From Chryseobacterium daeguense DSM 19388 (GTDB lineage: Bacteria > Bacteroidota > Bacteroidia > Flavobacteriales > Weeksellaceae): DNA of 64,000 nucleotides. Position numbers and translations under genes: made by a program. The stretch spans positions 1 through 64,000 of the forward strand of contig NZ_AUMT01000012.1 of NCBI RefSeq assembly GCF_000430825.1, written 5' to 3'. Positions 1 to 7,571 of this stretch are shown here, piece after piece. The first letter of the stretch is position 1. Each line of letters begins with the position of its first letter. The notes beneath the pieces were generated by a model. The model did not search any database, was not told the DNA's origin, and was given only the letters and a program-made list of their open reading frames with translations.

Positions 1-327
1 AGTATGCGTGCACAGAATTTACGTCAATAGTCGGGAAAAATATTACCCGAAGTATGAGTGGAAAGGGAAATTGCTATGATAATGCTGTAGCGGAGAGTTT
101 TTTCAAAACTCTGAAAACCGAACTTGTCTATCAAAATAAATATGAAACTAGAGACCACGCCAAAAACTCTGTGTTTGAATATATAGAAACATTTTACAAC
201 ACCCAGAGAAGGCATTCAGCTTTAGGAAATTTAACCATAAGAGAGTATCAAAATTTAATGTCTAATCAATCTAAAAATGTAGCATAAAGAGTATATAAAT
301 TTTGTCTCAAAAATAGTTGCAAGTTCA
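1..327 (+). mobile_element. IS3-family insertion sequence, 3' end (cut by window start)
   Basis: Right-hand end of an IS3-family (IS150-like) element. It holds the C-terminal part of the DDE transposase and about 40 bp of end sequence after its stop codon. The end reads GTTGCAAGTTCA, finishing with the CA dinucleotide usual for IS3-family ends, so the boundary is placed at 327. That boundary is inferred: the left end and target duplication lie outside the window. A near-identical 28-bp stretch of this end recurs in inverse orientation near 60180. Confidence 0.75.
3..287 (+). CDS. IS3-family transposase OrfB, C-terminal fragment
   Basis: The open frame enters from the window edge and stops at 287, giving about 94 residues. 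The stretch SMSGKGNCYDNAVAESFF is the hallmark of the third catalytic segment of IS3-family integrase-core transposases; the Glu in AVAESFF is the final acidic residue of the DDE triad. It is followed by the usual K-TE-LY and RRHSALG..TIREY segments. The ATG at 54 lies inside the conserved core and is not the real start. The gene catalyses transposition of its own element. Whether the upstream part is intact cannot be seen here. Confidence 0.88.
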   Translation, partial: YACTEFTSIVGKNITRSMSGKGNCYDNAVAESFFKTLKTELVYQNKYETRDHAKNSVFEYIETFYNTQRRHSALGNLTIREYQNLMSNQSKNVA

Positions 328-501
328 CCCTTCAACAATATTATATAGTAATCCTGCAATAACTAATCCTAAAAATTTTAGATAAAAAATTCTGTCTCTA
401 CGTTTCCAAACTAAAATTAATTGAACAGAAACAATAATTATTAATAGTACAAAAATTACAATATGAATAAATGTACTGATACAAATTTCCGTATTAAACA
501 T
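325..501 (-). CDS. Small single-pass membrane protein, probably truncated by the IS
   Basis: An ORF of 58 codons starts with ATG at 501 and overlaps the end of the GNAT gene by 8 bases, suggesting translational coupling. Residues 8-32 form one strongly hydrophobic helix, followed by a basic WKRRDR stretch and a second hydrophobic stretch near 42-53. The stop TGA is made of bases that form the end of the IS3 element (325-327), so the original protein was probably longer and the IS supplied the stop. Function unknown. Confidence is moderate because the ORF is short and the region AT-rich. Confidence 0.4.
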   Translation of the reverse strand: MFNTEICISTFIHIVIFVLLIIIVSVQLILVWKRRDRIFYLKFLGLVIAGLLYNIVEG

Positions 502-1063
502 ATTTCAAAAAATAAAGAGGATAGTCTAATTCGAAAGTCTCATGGAAAATTGTAAAACCATTTTGCTTATAAAAATTCCTATTTTCCAGAGTAGTTGTTT
601 CCACATATATGAGTTCATGCTCATAATGGTTCATAGACTCTTTTAATAATTTTGATCCAATTCCATTTCCTTGTTGATTCGGAACTACAGCCATTAACCA
701 TAGGTGAATAAATTTTTCTTTTGGATGGAATTTTTTTAAGAGTTTTTCTCGTTTTAAAATTTTAAAAGTATTTTCAATACCTACACATTTAAATAATAAC
801 TTTAATTCCAGCCAAATTTTTTGAAAACTGAAATTAAATTTGTCTAAGTATAAAATACATCCTTTTTGATCGTCACTTAAAAATACGCTTCCATTCAGTA
901 TTGACAAATCAAATTGAAATTCCATTAAGGCCTTTAGCCTTTCATATCTGTTTCCTGAACTTTTAACGACAAAATTTATAGAATTGGGGATAAGAACATC
1001 AATAAAAGCCTGACATAAAATATCAACTGCCTTTTCCTTGTCTTCAAAGGTTGCTTTTTTCAT
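494..1063 (-). CDS. GNAT family N-acetyltransferase
   Basis: A 189-residue protein of normal length for the GCN5-related acetyltransferase fold. The acetyl-CoA binding loop is visible as VPNQQGNGIGSKLL (about residues 127-140), matching the V-P-x-x-Q-G-x-G-x-G/A pattern. It is followed by the typical C-terminal ETTTLENRNFYKQNGF segment, in which an N-x-x-F-Y motif precedes the last strand. The substrate cannot be told from sequence. It is transcribed towards the IS end and overlaps the small membrane ORF downstream. No regulator adjoins it. Confidence 0.85.
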   Translation of the reverse strand: MKKATFEDKEKAVDILCQAFIDVLIPNSINFVVKSSGNRYERLKALMEFQFDLSILNGSVFLSDDQKGCILYLDKFNFSFQKIWLELKLLFKCVGIENTFKILKREKLLKKFHPKEKFIHLWLMAVVPNQQGNGIGSKLLKESMNHYEHELIYVETTTLENRNFYKQNGFTIFHETFELDYPLYFLKYV

Positions 1064-1231
1064 TCATTGTTGTTTTTCTCAAAAGTATGAAATAACATAA
1101 AAATTACAAAGCAGGATATTTTGAAAATCAATATTTTAAATATTTAGTTTTAATTAATTAGCATAGATATTATATTTTTCTTTTAAAATTAATTTTTGAT
1201 TTAATTTTTATATTAAGAATAAAAAATACAA

Positions 1232-1621
1232 TCACATAGCAGCCTTTTTCACTTTCTTCTCTTCCAAAAGCGTCTTACAATCCTTTGCTTTTTCAGGATC
1301 ATACACATGATATTTCGTTTCCCATTCTTCCAATTGGTATAAAATCGGCAACAGCGCCAACCCTTTTTCCGTTAATGAATATTCTACTCTTGGAGGGATT
1401 TCCTTAAACTCTTCACGGATCACCAATCCATCAGACTCCATTTCGCGCAATTGGTCGGTTAAAACCTTTCTGGAGATCACATTTATTCTTACAGCAAGCT
1501 CTCCGAAACGCAATTTTCGGTCTTTAATTACCAATACAATAATAGGCTTCCATTTGCTTCCTAAGGCTGACATCGCTTTACCAAGAGGACAGCTGTATTC
1601 CATTAATTCGCTTTTTTTCAT
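1232..1621 (-). CDS. HxlR family transcriptional regulator (first copy)
   Basis: A 129-residue winged-helix regulator of the HxlR/DUF24 family. The conserved N-terminal Cys (about residue 11, SCPLGKAM) is the thiol that senses electrophiles in family members such as YodB/HypR. It is followed by GSKWKPIIVL and the recognition region SRKVLTDQLREME, then the wing ending PPRVEYSLTEKG. It is divergent from the old yellow enzyme gene at 1894, a common arrangement in which the regulator represses the flavoenzyme until electrophiles modify the Cys. The shared 272-bp intergenic region carries repeated GTTAC units that could be its operator (inference). Confidence 0.9.
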   Translation of the reverse strand: MKKSELMEYSCPLGKAMSALGSKWKPIIVLVIKDRKLRFGELAVRINVISRKVLTDQLREMESDGLVIREEFKEIPPRVEYSLTEKGLALLPILYQLEEWETKYHVYDPEKAKDCKTLLEEKKVKKAAM

Positions 1622-1776
1622 GACACTTATTTAAAACTAATTAAAATTAAACAACAAAAGTAAAAACCTGAGATTTTTAAAACTTATGTCTTATTTGCGA
1701 TTTATAAATGAACTTAAAAACTTACATGTAATAATCTTTTGTGGTTAAAAAATACTATTCATTGCAAAAATTCATC

Positions 1777-1871
1777 GTTACTTTTATGTTACTAATGTAA
1801 GTTACCGCGAAGTTACCACTTTTTTTCATAAAAGATACAAATATGAACTATTATTAGTTACTTTGTGTAAC
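1777..1871. promoter_or_regulatory. GTTAC repeat cluster, candidate HxlR operator and promoter of the OYE gene
   Basis: The pentamer GTTAC occurs at 1777, 1788, 1801, 1812 and 1857, the first four spaced 11-13 bp apart. The last pairs with an inverted copy at 1867, forming GTTAC-TTTGT-GTAAC. This palindrome overlaps a TTACTTTG sequence close to the Bacteroidota -7 element, 23 bp before the OYE start. A second inverted pair, ACTTACAT (1720) and ATGTAAGT (1795), surrounds part of the region. The assignment to the HxlR protein is inference from position. Confidence 0.45.
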
Positions 1872-1893
1872 AATTATAAAAATACATTTAAAA

Positions 1894-2955
1894 ATGAGCA
1901 CAGAATCATTATTTAAAACGTTTCAATACAAGAATTTACATCTAAAAAATAGAATCGTAATGGCTCCTATGACGAGAGTTCAGTCGGACAATGGTGTCCC
2001 GACTCAGGCTATTGCAGATTATTATGCCAGAAGAGCAGAATCTGAAGTAGGGTTAATCATCTCCGAAGGAACCGTTATCAACAGGCCGGCTTCAAAAAAC
2101 ATGCAGAATATTCCTGATTTTTACGGAACAGAAGCACTGAATGGCTGGAAAAACGTCATTGATGCCGTTCATGAAAAAAGAGGAAAAATGGGACCGCAGA
2201 TCTGGCACGTAGGGGATACAAGAAGCTCCGCAGATTATCCTCTGATTGATACGGAAAAAGCTTCCACGATGACTTTAGAAGATATTCAGGATACCATTGC
2301 GCAGTTTGCTGCATCAGCAAAATCAGCGAAAGACCTGGGTTTTGATGTCGCTGAAATTCATGGAGCGCACGGATACCTGATCGACCAGTTTTTCTGGGAA
2401 GTTACCAATACCAGAACAGATGAATATGGCGGTAAAAATATTAAAGAAAGAAGCCGTTTTGCAGTGGATGTTGTAAAGGCCATCAGAGCTGCAGTAGGTG
2501 AGGATTTCACTATTATTCTGCGTCTTTCCCAGTGGAAACAGCAGGATTATAAAACAAAATTAGCCAATACACCGGCAGAAATGGAAGACTGGTTATTACC
2601 GCTTAAAGAAGCAGGTGTTGATATTTTCCATTGTTCGCAGCGCCGTTTCTGGGAACCTGAATTTGAAGGGTCTGATTTGAATTTTGCAGGATGGGCAAAA
2701 AAAATCACGGGTCAGCCAACAATTACAGTGGGTTCAGTAGGCCTGGAAGGTGATGTCATGGGTACTTTTGCCGGGCAGGGAACTGAAAAAACAGACTTAA
2801 ATGAAGTTACAAGAAGACTCGAAAGAGGAGATTTTGATCTTGTTGCAGTTGGTCGTGCATTGCTTCAGGATCCGCTTTGGGCGAAAAAGATAAAAGAAGG
2901 AAATACAGAAGAGATTTTAGACTTTTCAGCGGAAAGCTTAGCGACTTTATACTAA
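1894..2955 (+). CDS. Old yellow enzyme family NADH:flavin oxidoreductase (alkene reductase)
   Basis: A 353-residue FMN-dependent TIM-barrel ene-reductase of the NemA/YqjM type, which reduces activated C=C bonds of electrophiles using NAD(P)H. Visible marks are KNRIVMAPMTR (about residues 17-28), IWHVGD near 104, the substrate-binding pair in EIHGAHGYLIDQFF (about 153-166), TNTRTDEYGG, and the phosphate-binding VGRALLQDP near the C-terminus. Both His of the HGAH motif are present, so the enzyme should be active. It is divergent from HxlR at 1621. The paralogue at 32703 lacks the second substrate-binding residue. Confidence 0.93.
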   Translation: MSTESLFKTFQYKNLHLKNRIVMAPMTRVQSDNGVPTQAIADYYARRAESEVGLIISEGTVINRPASKNMQNIPDFYGTEALNGWKNVIDAVHEKRGKMGPQIWHVGDTRSSADYPLIDTEKASTMTLEDIQDTIAQFAASAKSAKDLGFDVAEIHGAHGYLIDQFFWEVTNTRTDEYGGKNIKERSRFAVDVVKAIRAAVGEDFTIILRLSQWKQQDYKTKLANTPAEMEDWLLPLKEAGVDIFHCSQRRFWEPEFEGSDLNFAGWAKKITGQPTITVGSVGLEGDVMGTFAGQGTEKTDLNEVTRRLERGDFDLVAVGRALLQDPLWAKKIKEGNTEEILDFSAESLATLY

Positions 2956-2971
2956 GAATTAATTGTTAATG

Positions 2972-3051
2972 GTGAATTTGTTTCGCTGTCAATTGGATTT
3001 TACAACTTTTCTGAATTGACTATTACTATTCACTTGCGAAACAAAATTCAC
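2972..3051. repeat. Long imperfect inverted repeat downstream of the OYE gene
   Basis: GTGAATTTGTTTCGC (2972-2986) is repeated in inverse as GCGAAACAAAATTCAC (3036-3051), differing by one extra A. Inner sequences TGTCAATT and AATTGAC also pair, so the single strand could fold into a hairpin of about 80 nt. No gene lies in it. It resembles the small hairpin repeats scattered through flavobacterial genomes, but only one copy was seen in this window. Confidence 0.5.
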
Positions 3052-3101
3052 TGTTGACATTTTATACATATCTTGATTTACCTATTTAAATTTTTAAACG
3101 A

Positions 3102-3134
3102 AACCGGCTTTCAGAATTTCTGAAAGCCGGTTTT
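3102..3134 (+). terminator. Hairpin terminator
   Basis: AACCGGCTTTCAG and its exact complement TCTGAAAGCCGGTT are separated by a short AATT loop and followed by TTTAATTT. It lies about 150 bp after the OYE stop and probably ends that transcript. Confidence 0.7.
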
Positions 3135-3180
3135 AATTTGGTTAATGGTAAAAAAATTATGCGGTTAAAACAAAAAATAA

Positions 3181-3213
3181 AACCGTTTCCAAAATTGAAA
3201 ACGGTCTTTTTAA
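3181..3213. terminator. Bidirectional hairpin terminator
   Basis: ACCGTTT and AAACGGT pair around a loop, with CTTTTT on the plus side and TTTTATTTTTTG on the minus side. It can terminate the peptidase transcript arriving on the minus strand, 46 bp after its stop. Confidence 0.6.
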
Positions 3214-3258
3214 CAGATTTAAATATCTAATGCCATTAAAAGGCAAAAAGTGATCTTT

Positions 3259-4461
3259 TTATAAGCCAATGTTTTTTGTTGGCTTCAATTGTTTTTTGAT
3301 GCTTTTCGGCAGGGCATCTTTATGAACCAGAATCGCAGTTGATTTGTACTCGATGTAAGGTTTTGTTGCATATAGGTAACCTTCGAAATCATTGGTTACA
3401 CCCCATGAGTTTTTCACCATATAATATTCTTTTCCGGTCTGGTCTTTTGCGAGGCCTACGATATGCATACCGTGATCATCCGTTGTAGAAAGGTTGTTAA
3501 GTGCTTTCTGGCGCATATCTTCAGTAATGGTTTTGTCTTTTTTAGGCTCGGTGAACAATGTGCCTGTGTTTTCTTTGGTAATCTGATCAAGATCCATGTC
3601 CGGAACATACGCCACACCGTTTTTATAGGAGAAATAAGGCTCAGAAACATCTGTTGCCCAGCCTACGGAATATCCTTTATTTACAGCATTGTCGATGATA
3701 GCCGTTAAGTCTTTCATTGGAACGTTCCAGTCAGAATCGTGGCTCCAGTTATCAGGAATAGGAACTACGAATTTTTGATAATAAGGATAATCTTTATATG
3801 AAGAAATTTCTACATAATCTTCAGGAGTAATCCCTACAACTTCCTTTGCAAAGGTATGAGGAGTATAATTTTTTCCCTGATAAGTAAAGTTTGAAGGAAC
3901 TTTTCCTAAATATTGATCAAGGATAGAATCTACGGCAGTCATCCAGTTATCCGTCAGCTTTCCTTTTTGAGAAGCCTGAACAAGGCTGTCTAAAACCGGC
4001 TTTAATTTGTCCTGCATTTCCTTGAAGTTATTCAAAGTCTGCCCTTCTTTCAAACCAGTGTACACTTCCTGAGGAACTGCACCGTATTTTTTATACATAT
4101 TGATCACATCATGAAGCTCGCCTCCGTCTCCCCAGTTGATAGCACCATTATTTAGAACATATAATTTTGCTTTGTCATGATAAGAATTTCTTGCAGTGAA
4201 AATTTCTGCCAGATCTACCGGCTTTTTGCCCATTCTCTGCATTTCAGATTCAAGGAAAGAATTCCCCGAATAGCTCCAGCACGTACCTGAAGAACCCTGG
4301 TTTTTCACTGAAGTTGCACCCACATCTTTCAGTGTGGTAAACTGGAAATTAGCATTTTGGGATTGATTGTTTTTTAATTTGTTGATTAAATCATCCTGAG
4401 CAAACATCATACTTCCTGCAGACAAAACAAAAAGTAATGACACCAATTTTCTATTTTTCAT
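3259..4461 (-). CDS. Secreted C1 family cysteine aminopeptidase (bleomycin hydrolase/PepC-like)
   Basis: A 400-residue papain-superfamily peptidase. A Sec signal peptide is clear (residues 1-22, ending MMFAQ), so it acts in the periplasm or outside, unlike cytoplasmic PepC. The catalytic Cys lies in GSSGTCWSYSG (about residue 61), the His in DDHGMHIVG (about 330) and the Asn in VKNSWG (about 351). The order Cys-His-Asn and the spacing fit family C1B. The role is probably peptide turnover; substrate specificity cannot be read. It is a single gene with its own downstream terminator. Confidence 0.9.
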   Translation of the reverse strand: MKNRKLVSLLFVLSAGSMMFAQDDLINKLKNNQSQNANFQFTTLKDVGATSVKNQGSSGTCWSYSGNSFLESEMQRMGKKPVDLAEIFTARNSYHDKAKLYVLNNGAINWGDGGELHDVINMYKKYGAVPQEVYTGLKEGQTLNNFKEMQDKLKPVLDSLVQASQKGKLTDNWMTAVDSILDQYLGKVPSNFTYQGKNYTPHTFAKEVVGITPEDYVEISSYKDYPYYQKFVVPIPDNWSHDSDWNVPMKDLTAIIDNAVNKGYSVGWATDVSEPYFSYKNGVAYVPDMDLDQITKENTGTLFTEPKKDKTITEDMRQKALNNLSTTDDHGMHIVGLAKDQTGKEYYMVKNSWGVTNDFEGYLYATKPYIEYKSTAILVHKDALPKSIKKQLKPTKNIGL

Positions 4462-4743
4462 TACTAAATAAGGTATTTAAAAGAATAGTCGTTTGTAATA
4501 AAGATTTGTTACAAGCTGAAAAGTTAAATGGAATTTTGTTTTTATTTGATAAAAGGCAAATTGGCCGTTTGCGTTAAAAATTAGTTGAAAAAAATTACGC
4601 AATGATGATCCGCAATTGGCAAATTTGCTTTTTAGCCTTTTTGCCCCATCTTCTCTATCTTTTCACTATTTTTAAAAAAAGTTTTACAATGGTTCCAACC
4701 TGTTTGATACTTTCTGCATCTATACTTATATAAAGCCTTATTT

Positions 4744-5262
4744 ATGCAAAAAGAGCTACTATTAGAATGTCAGAGGAACGACCGCAACGCACAGCGGAAG
4801 GTCTACGAAATAATGGCGGGAAAGCTGTATTCCGTCTGCCGGCGTTATCTGAAAAATGATGAAGATATTGAGGAAGTTTTGGCAGACAGCTTTTATAAAA
4901 TTTTCACCAAACTGAATCAGCTTCAGAATCCTGATATTTTCGAGGCCTGGGCAAGGAAAATAGCTGTTAATGAATGCCTGCAGAAATTAAGAGCCAATAA
5001 AGCATTGCATATTTCTTTAGATGAAAACCATATCCATGCCTCAGATTCCACACTGGAAAATATTTCGTTTGAAAAAGATATTTTAAGCCTGTTAAACTTT
5101 CTGCCGGAAGGCTGCAGGGCAATTTTCAATCTTTTTGCCATTGAAGGATATCCTCATAAAGAGATCGCGGTGATGCTTTCCATCAGTGAAGGTACATCAA
5201 AATCACAGCTCAATTTTGCAAGAAAAAAACTTCAGGAGCTTCTGGTAAATCAAAACATTTAA
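4744..5262 (+). CDS. ECF-type RNA polymerase sigma factor
   Basis: A 172-residue sigma-70 family factor of the extracytoplasmic-function type, containing only regions 2 and 4. Region 2 (about residues 10-75) has DIEEVLADSFYKIFTKL. Region 4 (about 115-165) has LPEGCRAIFNLFAIEGYPHKEIAVML, a typical helix-turn-helix. It would direct RNA polymerase to a small regulon. Ten bases separate it from the next gene, which sits where an anti-sigma factor usually does. The upstream 280 bp carries short inverted repeats (TTGCGT/ACGCAA around 4568-4603) of unknown role. Confidence 0.92.
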   Translation: MQKELLLECQRNDRNAQRKVYEIMAGKLYSVCRRYLKNDEDIEEVLADSFYKIFTKLNQLQNPDIFEAWARKIAVNECLQKLRANKALHISLDENHIHASDSTLENISFEKDILSLLNFLPEGCRAIFNLFAIEGYPHKEIAVMLSISEGTSKSQLNFARKKLQELLVNQNI

Positions 5263-5272
5263 ACTTTAAGAA

Positions 5273-6379
5273 ATGGAAAACAATCACGATATAGATAAAA
5301 CATTCAGCGACGCCTCAAAAACAGAGGAACCTGCGACTTTTCCGGGGTTTGAAAAAGTATGGAGCAGTGTTGAAGAAAAATTGGATCAGAAAAAAGAAAA
5401 GAAAAAGGTATTCCCGATGTGGATTTCTTACGGTATTGCTGCTTCTTTACTGATAGGTTTTGGAATTTTTTATTTTAATGATAAAGATGAAACCCCAATT
5501 GCAAAATCTGCTATTGTACAAAATGAAATACCAAAAAGCACAGCTGTCTCCGCTCCGGAAAGTATTCAAGAGATCGACAGTACTGTGAAAGCCAATATTC
5601 AAAAAGATATTTTACCGCCTGAGCCTTCAAAAATGGCATTCCAACAGGCTCCGACGCTGGCTTCACCACCTTTATCTTCCCCTGTTTTTGAGACTGCAGC
5701 TCCTCAGGCACCACAGCATGACGATATGGTGATAAATTCCGGGAGAACTGCAGATACCTTGGGCAGGCAAAGCCTTGAAGAGGTAGTATTGCTGGGTGCT
5801 CAAAGGAAAAAAACAGCAATGATTTCCGAATCTACGGCTTCTTCATCAAAAGTGAAAATTTCCGGTTTGAGTGGAGTAGCAGATACTGCTGATGTGAATT
5901 ATCCTAGTGTTTTTGCTTCAAAAGCACCTGCGAAAGAGCCCGAAATCCTTGCTTATAATAAAGAAAAAATGAATCTGAAAAAAGCAATTGCCGCTTCGGA
6001 CCAGGGAAATAAAACCGGCAGCAAGGTGTTCGTGAATTCCCTTAACGGTTCGGCTGCGGGAGTGAAGATCAATTCTATTTCAGGAAAGCCAAATTCCGGG
6101 CAGGTGGATATGTCGATCAGTATTCGTGGTTCGGCTCAGGCGGAAAAGAATCCAATGGTAGTTATAGACGGGAAGATTTCCGATATTGAAACATTCAGAA
6201 CTCTAGACCCAAAAAAAATAGAAGCTGTAACTGTTTTGAAAGGCGATAAAGCTGTATCATTGTTTTCAGGAGAAAATGCAAGGAATGGTGTAATTGTAGT
6301 CATCACGAAGTCTATATCTGAAAAAGAAAAGAAAAGACTGTATAAATTACTTGAAAATGATGAGACTAAAAATAAATAA
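5273..6379 (+). CDS. Membrane protein with TonB-receptor plug-like C-terminus, putative sigma partner
   Basis: A 368-residue protein with a short cytoplasmic N-terminus (about 1-45), one transmembrane helix (about 46-63, ISYGIAASLLIGFGIFYF) and a long low-complexity periplasmic linker. The C-terminal domain (about 250-350) resembles the plug of TonB-dependent receptors: SISIRGSAQ, NPMVVIDGK, LDPKKIEAVTVLKG, ARNGVIVVITK. No barrel follows. Topology and position after an ECF sigma gene suggest an anti-sigma or signal-transfer protein. No classical anti-sigma domain was recognised, so the function is inferred. Confidence 0.78.
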   Translation: MENNHDIDKTFSDASKTEEPATFPGFEKVWSSVEEKLDQKKEKKKVFPMWISYGIAASLLIGFGIFYFNDKDETPIAKSAIVQNEIPKSTAVSAPESIQEIDSTVKANIQKDILPPEPSKMAFQQAPTLASPPLSSPVFETAAPQAPQHDDMVINSGRTADTLGRQSLEEVVLLGAQRKKTAMISESTASSSKVKISGLSGVADTADVNYPSVFASKAPAKEPEILAYNKEKMNLKKAIAASDQGNKTGSKVFVNSLNGSAAGVKINSISGKPNSGQVDMSISIRGSAQAEKNPMVVIDGKISDIETFRTLDPKKIEAVTVLKGDKAVSLFSGENARNGVIVVITKSISEKEKKRLYKLLENDETKNK

Positions 6380-6442
6380 AGTTATTTTTTAATATTGGTA
6401 ATCAATTGTTTACATTTAAAATATAAATTTTCAAATAATTAT

Positions 6443-6460
6443 TTTCAAAAATTATTGAAA
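6443..6460. promoter_or_regulatory. Palindromic operator upstream of gbsR-type regulator
   Basis: TTTCAA-AAATTA-TTGAAA, an 18-bp inverted repeat 45 bp before the regulator start. An identical 18-mer lies at 7044-7061 before the following operon, and a further half-site copy (TTCAAAAATTA) starts at 6462. This argues for autoregulation and control of the operon by the same protein. Confidence 0.65.
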
Positions 6461-6504
6461 GTTCAAAAATTATAATCACATTTGTAATAGAAAAAGATTG
6501 ATAC

Positions 6505-7008
6505 ATGAAACTTTCAGAAGCCAAAGAAAAATATATTCAGACCTGGGGAACATTTGCAACCAATTGGGGAATCAACCGTACGATGGCGCAGGTTCATGCC
6601 TTGCTTCTTGCCAACGGAAAACCCCTTTCTACGGATGAAGTGATGGAACAATTGGAAATTTCCAGAGGAAATGCCAATATGAACCTGAGAGCTTTGATGG
6701 ATTGGGGAATTGTGAAAAAAGAGTTTGTAAAGGGAGAAAGAAAAGAATATTTTGTAGCAGAAAAAGATGTGTGGTTTTTGTTTAAACAAATTACAAAAGA
6801 GCGCAGAAAAAGAGAAATAGAACCTGTAATTTCATTCCTGGAAGAACTGAAAAATATTGAAGACAAAGATTCTGAAGGAGCAAAAGAGTTTATCAGTTTA
6901 ATGGAAGATTTCAGCTCGGTAACAGGGAAAATCAACAATATCATGGATCTTGCTATAAAGAGTGATGATCACTGGCTGGTAGGTAAAATTACCAACTTAT
7001 TAAAATAG
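6505..7008 (+). CDS. GbsR/MarR family transcriptional regulator
   Basis: A 167-residue winged-helix regulator of the GbsR branch of the MarR superfamily. It begins with the characteristic AKEKYIQTWGTFATNWGINRTMAQ region, followed by the helix-turn-helix (about 40-65, LSTDEVMEQLEISRGNANMNLRAL), a basic wing and a helical C-terminal dimerisation part. GbsR proteins control osmoprotectant genes in Bacillus, but Bacteroidota members have other targets. It heads a convoy of same-strand genes and is flanked on both sides by an identical palindrome, so it probably controls itself and the 7152-10556 operon. Confidence 0.9.
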   Translation: MKLSEAKEKYIQTWGTFATNWGINRTMAQVHALLLANGKPLSTDEVMEQLEISRGNANMNLRALMDWGIVKKEFVKGERKEYFVAEKDVWFLFKQITKERRKREIEPVISFLEELKNIEDKDSEGAKEFISLMEDFSSVTGKINNIMDLAIKSDDHWLVGKITNLLK

Positions 7009-7030
7009 AAAGGACCTCAAATCCTTTTTT
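7009..7030 (+). terminator. Weak hairpin terminator after the GbsR-type gene
   Basis: AAAGGA-CCTCAAA-TCCTTT followed by a T-run, starting at the regulator's stop. It would separate the regulator transcript from the operon, which then has its own operator. Confidence 0.5.
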
Positions 7031-7043
7031 ATTTAAATCTAAC

Positions 7044-7061
7044 TTTCAAAAATTATTGAAA
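7044..7061. promoter_or_regulatory. Second copy of the TTTCAA-N6-TTGAAA operator
   Basis: Base-for-base identical over 18 bp to the site at 6443-6460, located 90 bp before the first large gene of the operon. The duplication of an exact palindrome in non-coding DNA at both transcription units is the main evidence for a shared regulator. Confidence 0.65.
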
Positions 7062-7072
7062 ATACCATAATT

Positions 7073-7135
7073 ATGAAAAATTTAATCATTCATTTATTTC
7101 TGATTTTATATTTCGGATTACATTCAAAAAATTAA
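7073..7135 (+). CDS. Possible 20-residue hydrophobic leader peptide
   Basis: ATG at 7073, 12 bp after the second operator, opens a 20-codon frame: M-K-N, then a hydrophobic core (LIIHLFLILYFGL), then HSKN and stop. It could be a leader peptide of the operon or the remnant of a signal peptide from a lost gene. Nothing beyond its position supports expression. Confidence 0.2.
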   Translation: MKNLIIHLFLILYFGLHSKN

Positions 7136-7151
7136 CTATAAAAAAATTATC

Positions 7152-7571
7152 ATGGAAAAATTTATTATCAGGGATTACTATATCCAGACAGGTCTTACTA
7201 TTGCATTTTTTATCGCTTTATTTTTAGATATGGTTGTCTTTCAGAAAGGTATTTGTATTGTTGTTTACTTTTTACTCGCGATCAATCATATCATCAGTTC
7301 GAATGTAAAATTTTTCTCAAAACAGTATGTAAAGAGTAATTTATTCAAAATTTACTATTTCATCAGCATGGTTTTCATGATAAGTTTTATTGCCATGTTA
7401 ATTCCCGGGAACTCAAGATTTTCAAATGAATATTTACATGAATTTTGGAGCTCGATTCTTTGTTTTGGACTTTTCGGAACACCCGTTTTAGCAATTATTT
7501 ACTATTTGATTTGCGATAATGACTACGATAAATTAAATGAATTAAAAAAACAAAATAATGAAAACACTTAA
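7152..7571 (+). CDS. Four-helix integral membrane protein of unknown function
   Basis: 139 residues with four predicted membrane helices (about 12-30, 33-50, 68-85 and 101-120) and a polar, lysine/asparagine-rich C-terminal tail. No family was recognised. It is the first large gene after the operator. Its end overlaps the start of the DCC gene by 14 bases, so the two are translated together. Its role is probably connected with the membrane-bound DCC protein (inference). Confidence 0.7.
   Translation: MEKFIIRDYYIQTGLTIAFFIALFLDMVVFQKGICIVVYFLLAINHIISSNVKFFSKQYVKSNLFKIYYFISMVFMISFIAMLIPGNSRFSNEYLHEFWSSILCFGLFGTPVLAIIYYLICDNDYDKLNELKKQNNENT

Noticed and set aside
3463..3708. Plus-strand ORF of 81 codons inside the C1 peptidase gene
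   Set aside because: It is a frame shadow of a gene with all catalytic motifs; it has no features of its own.
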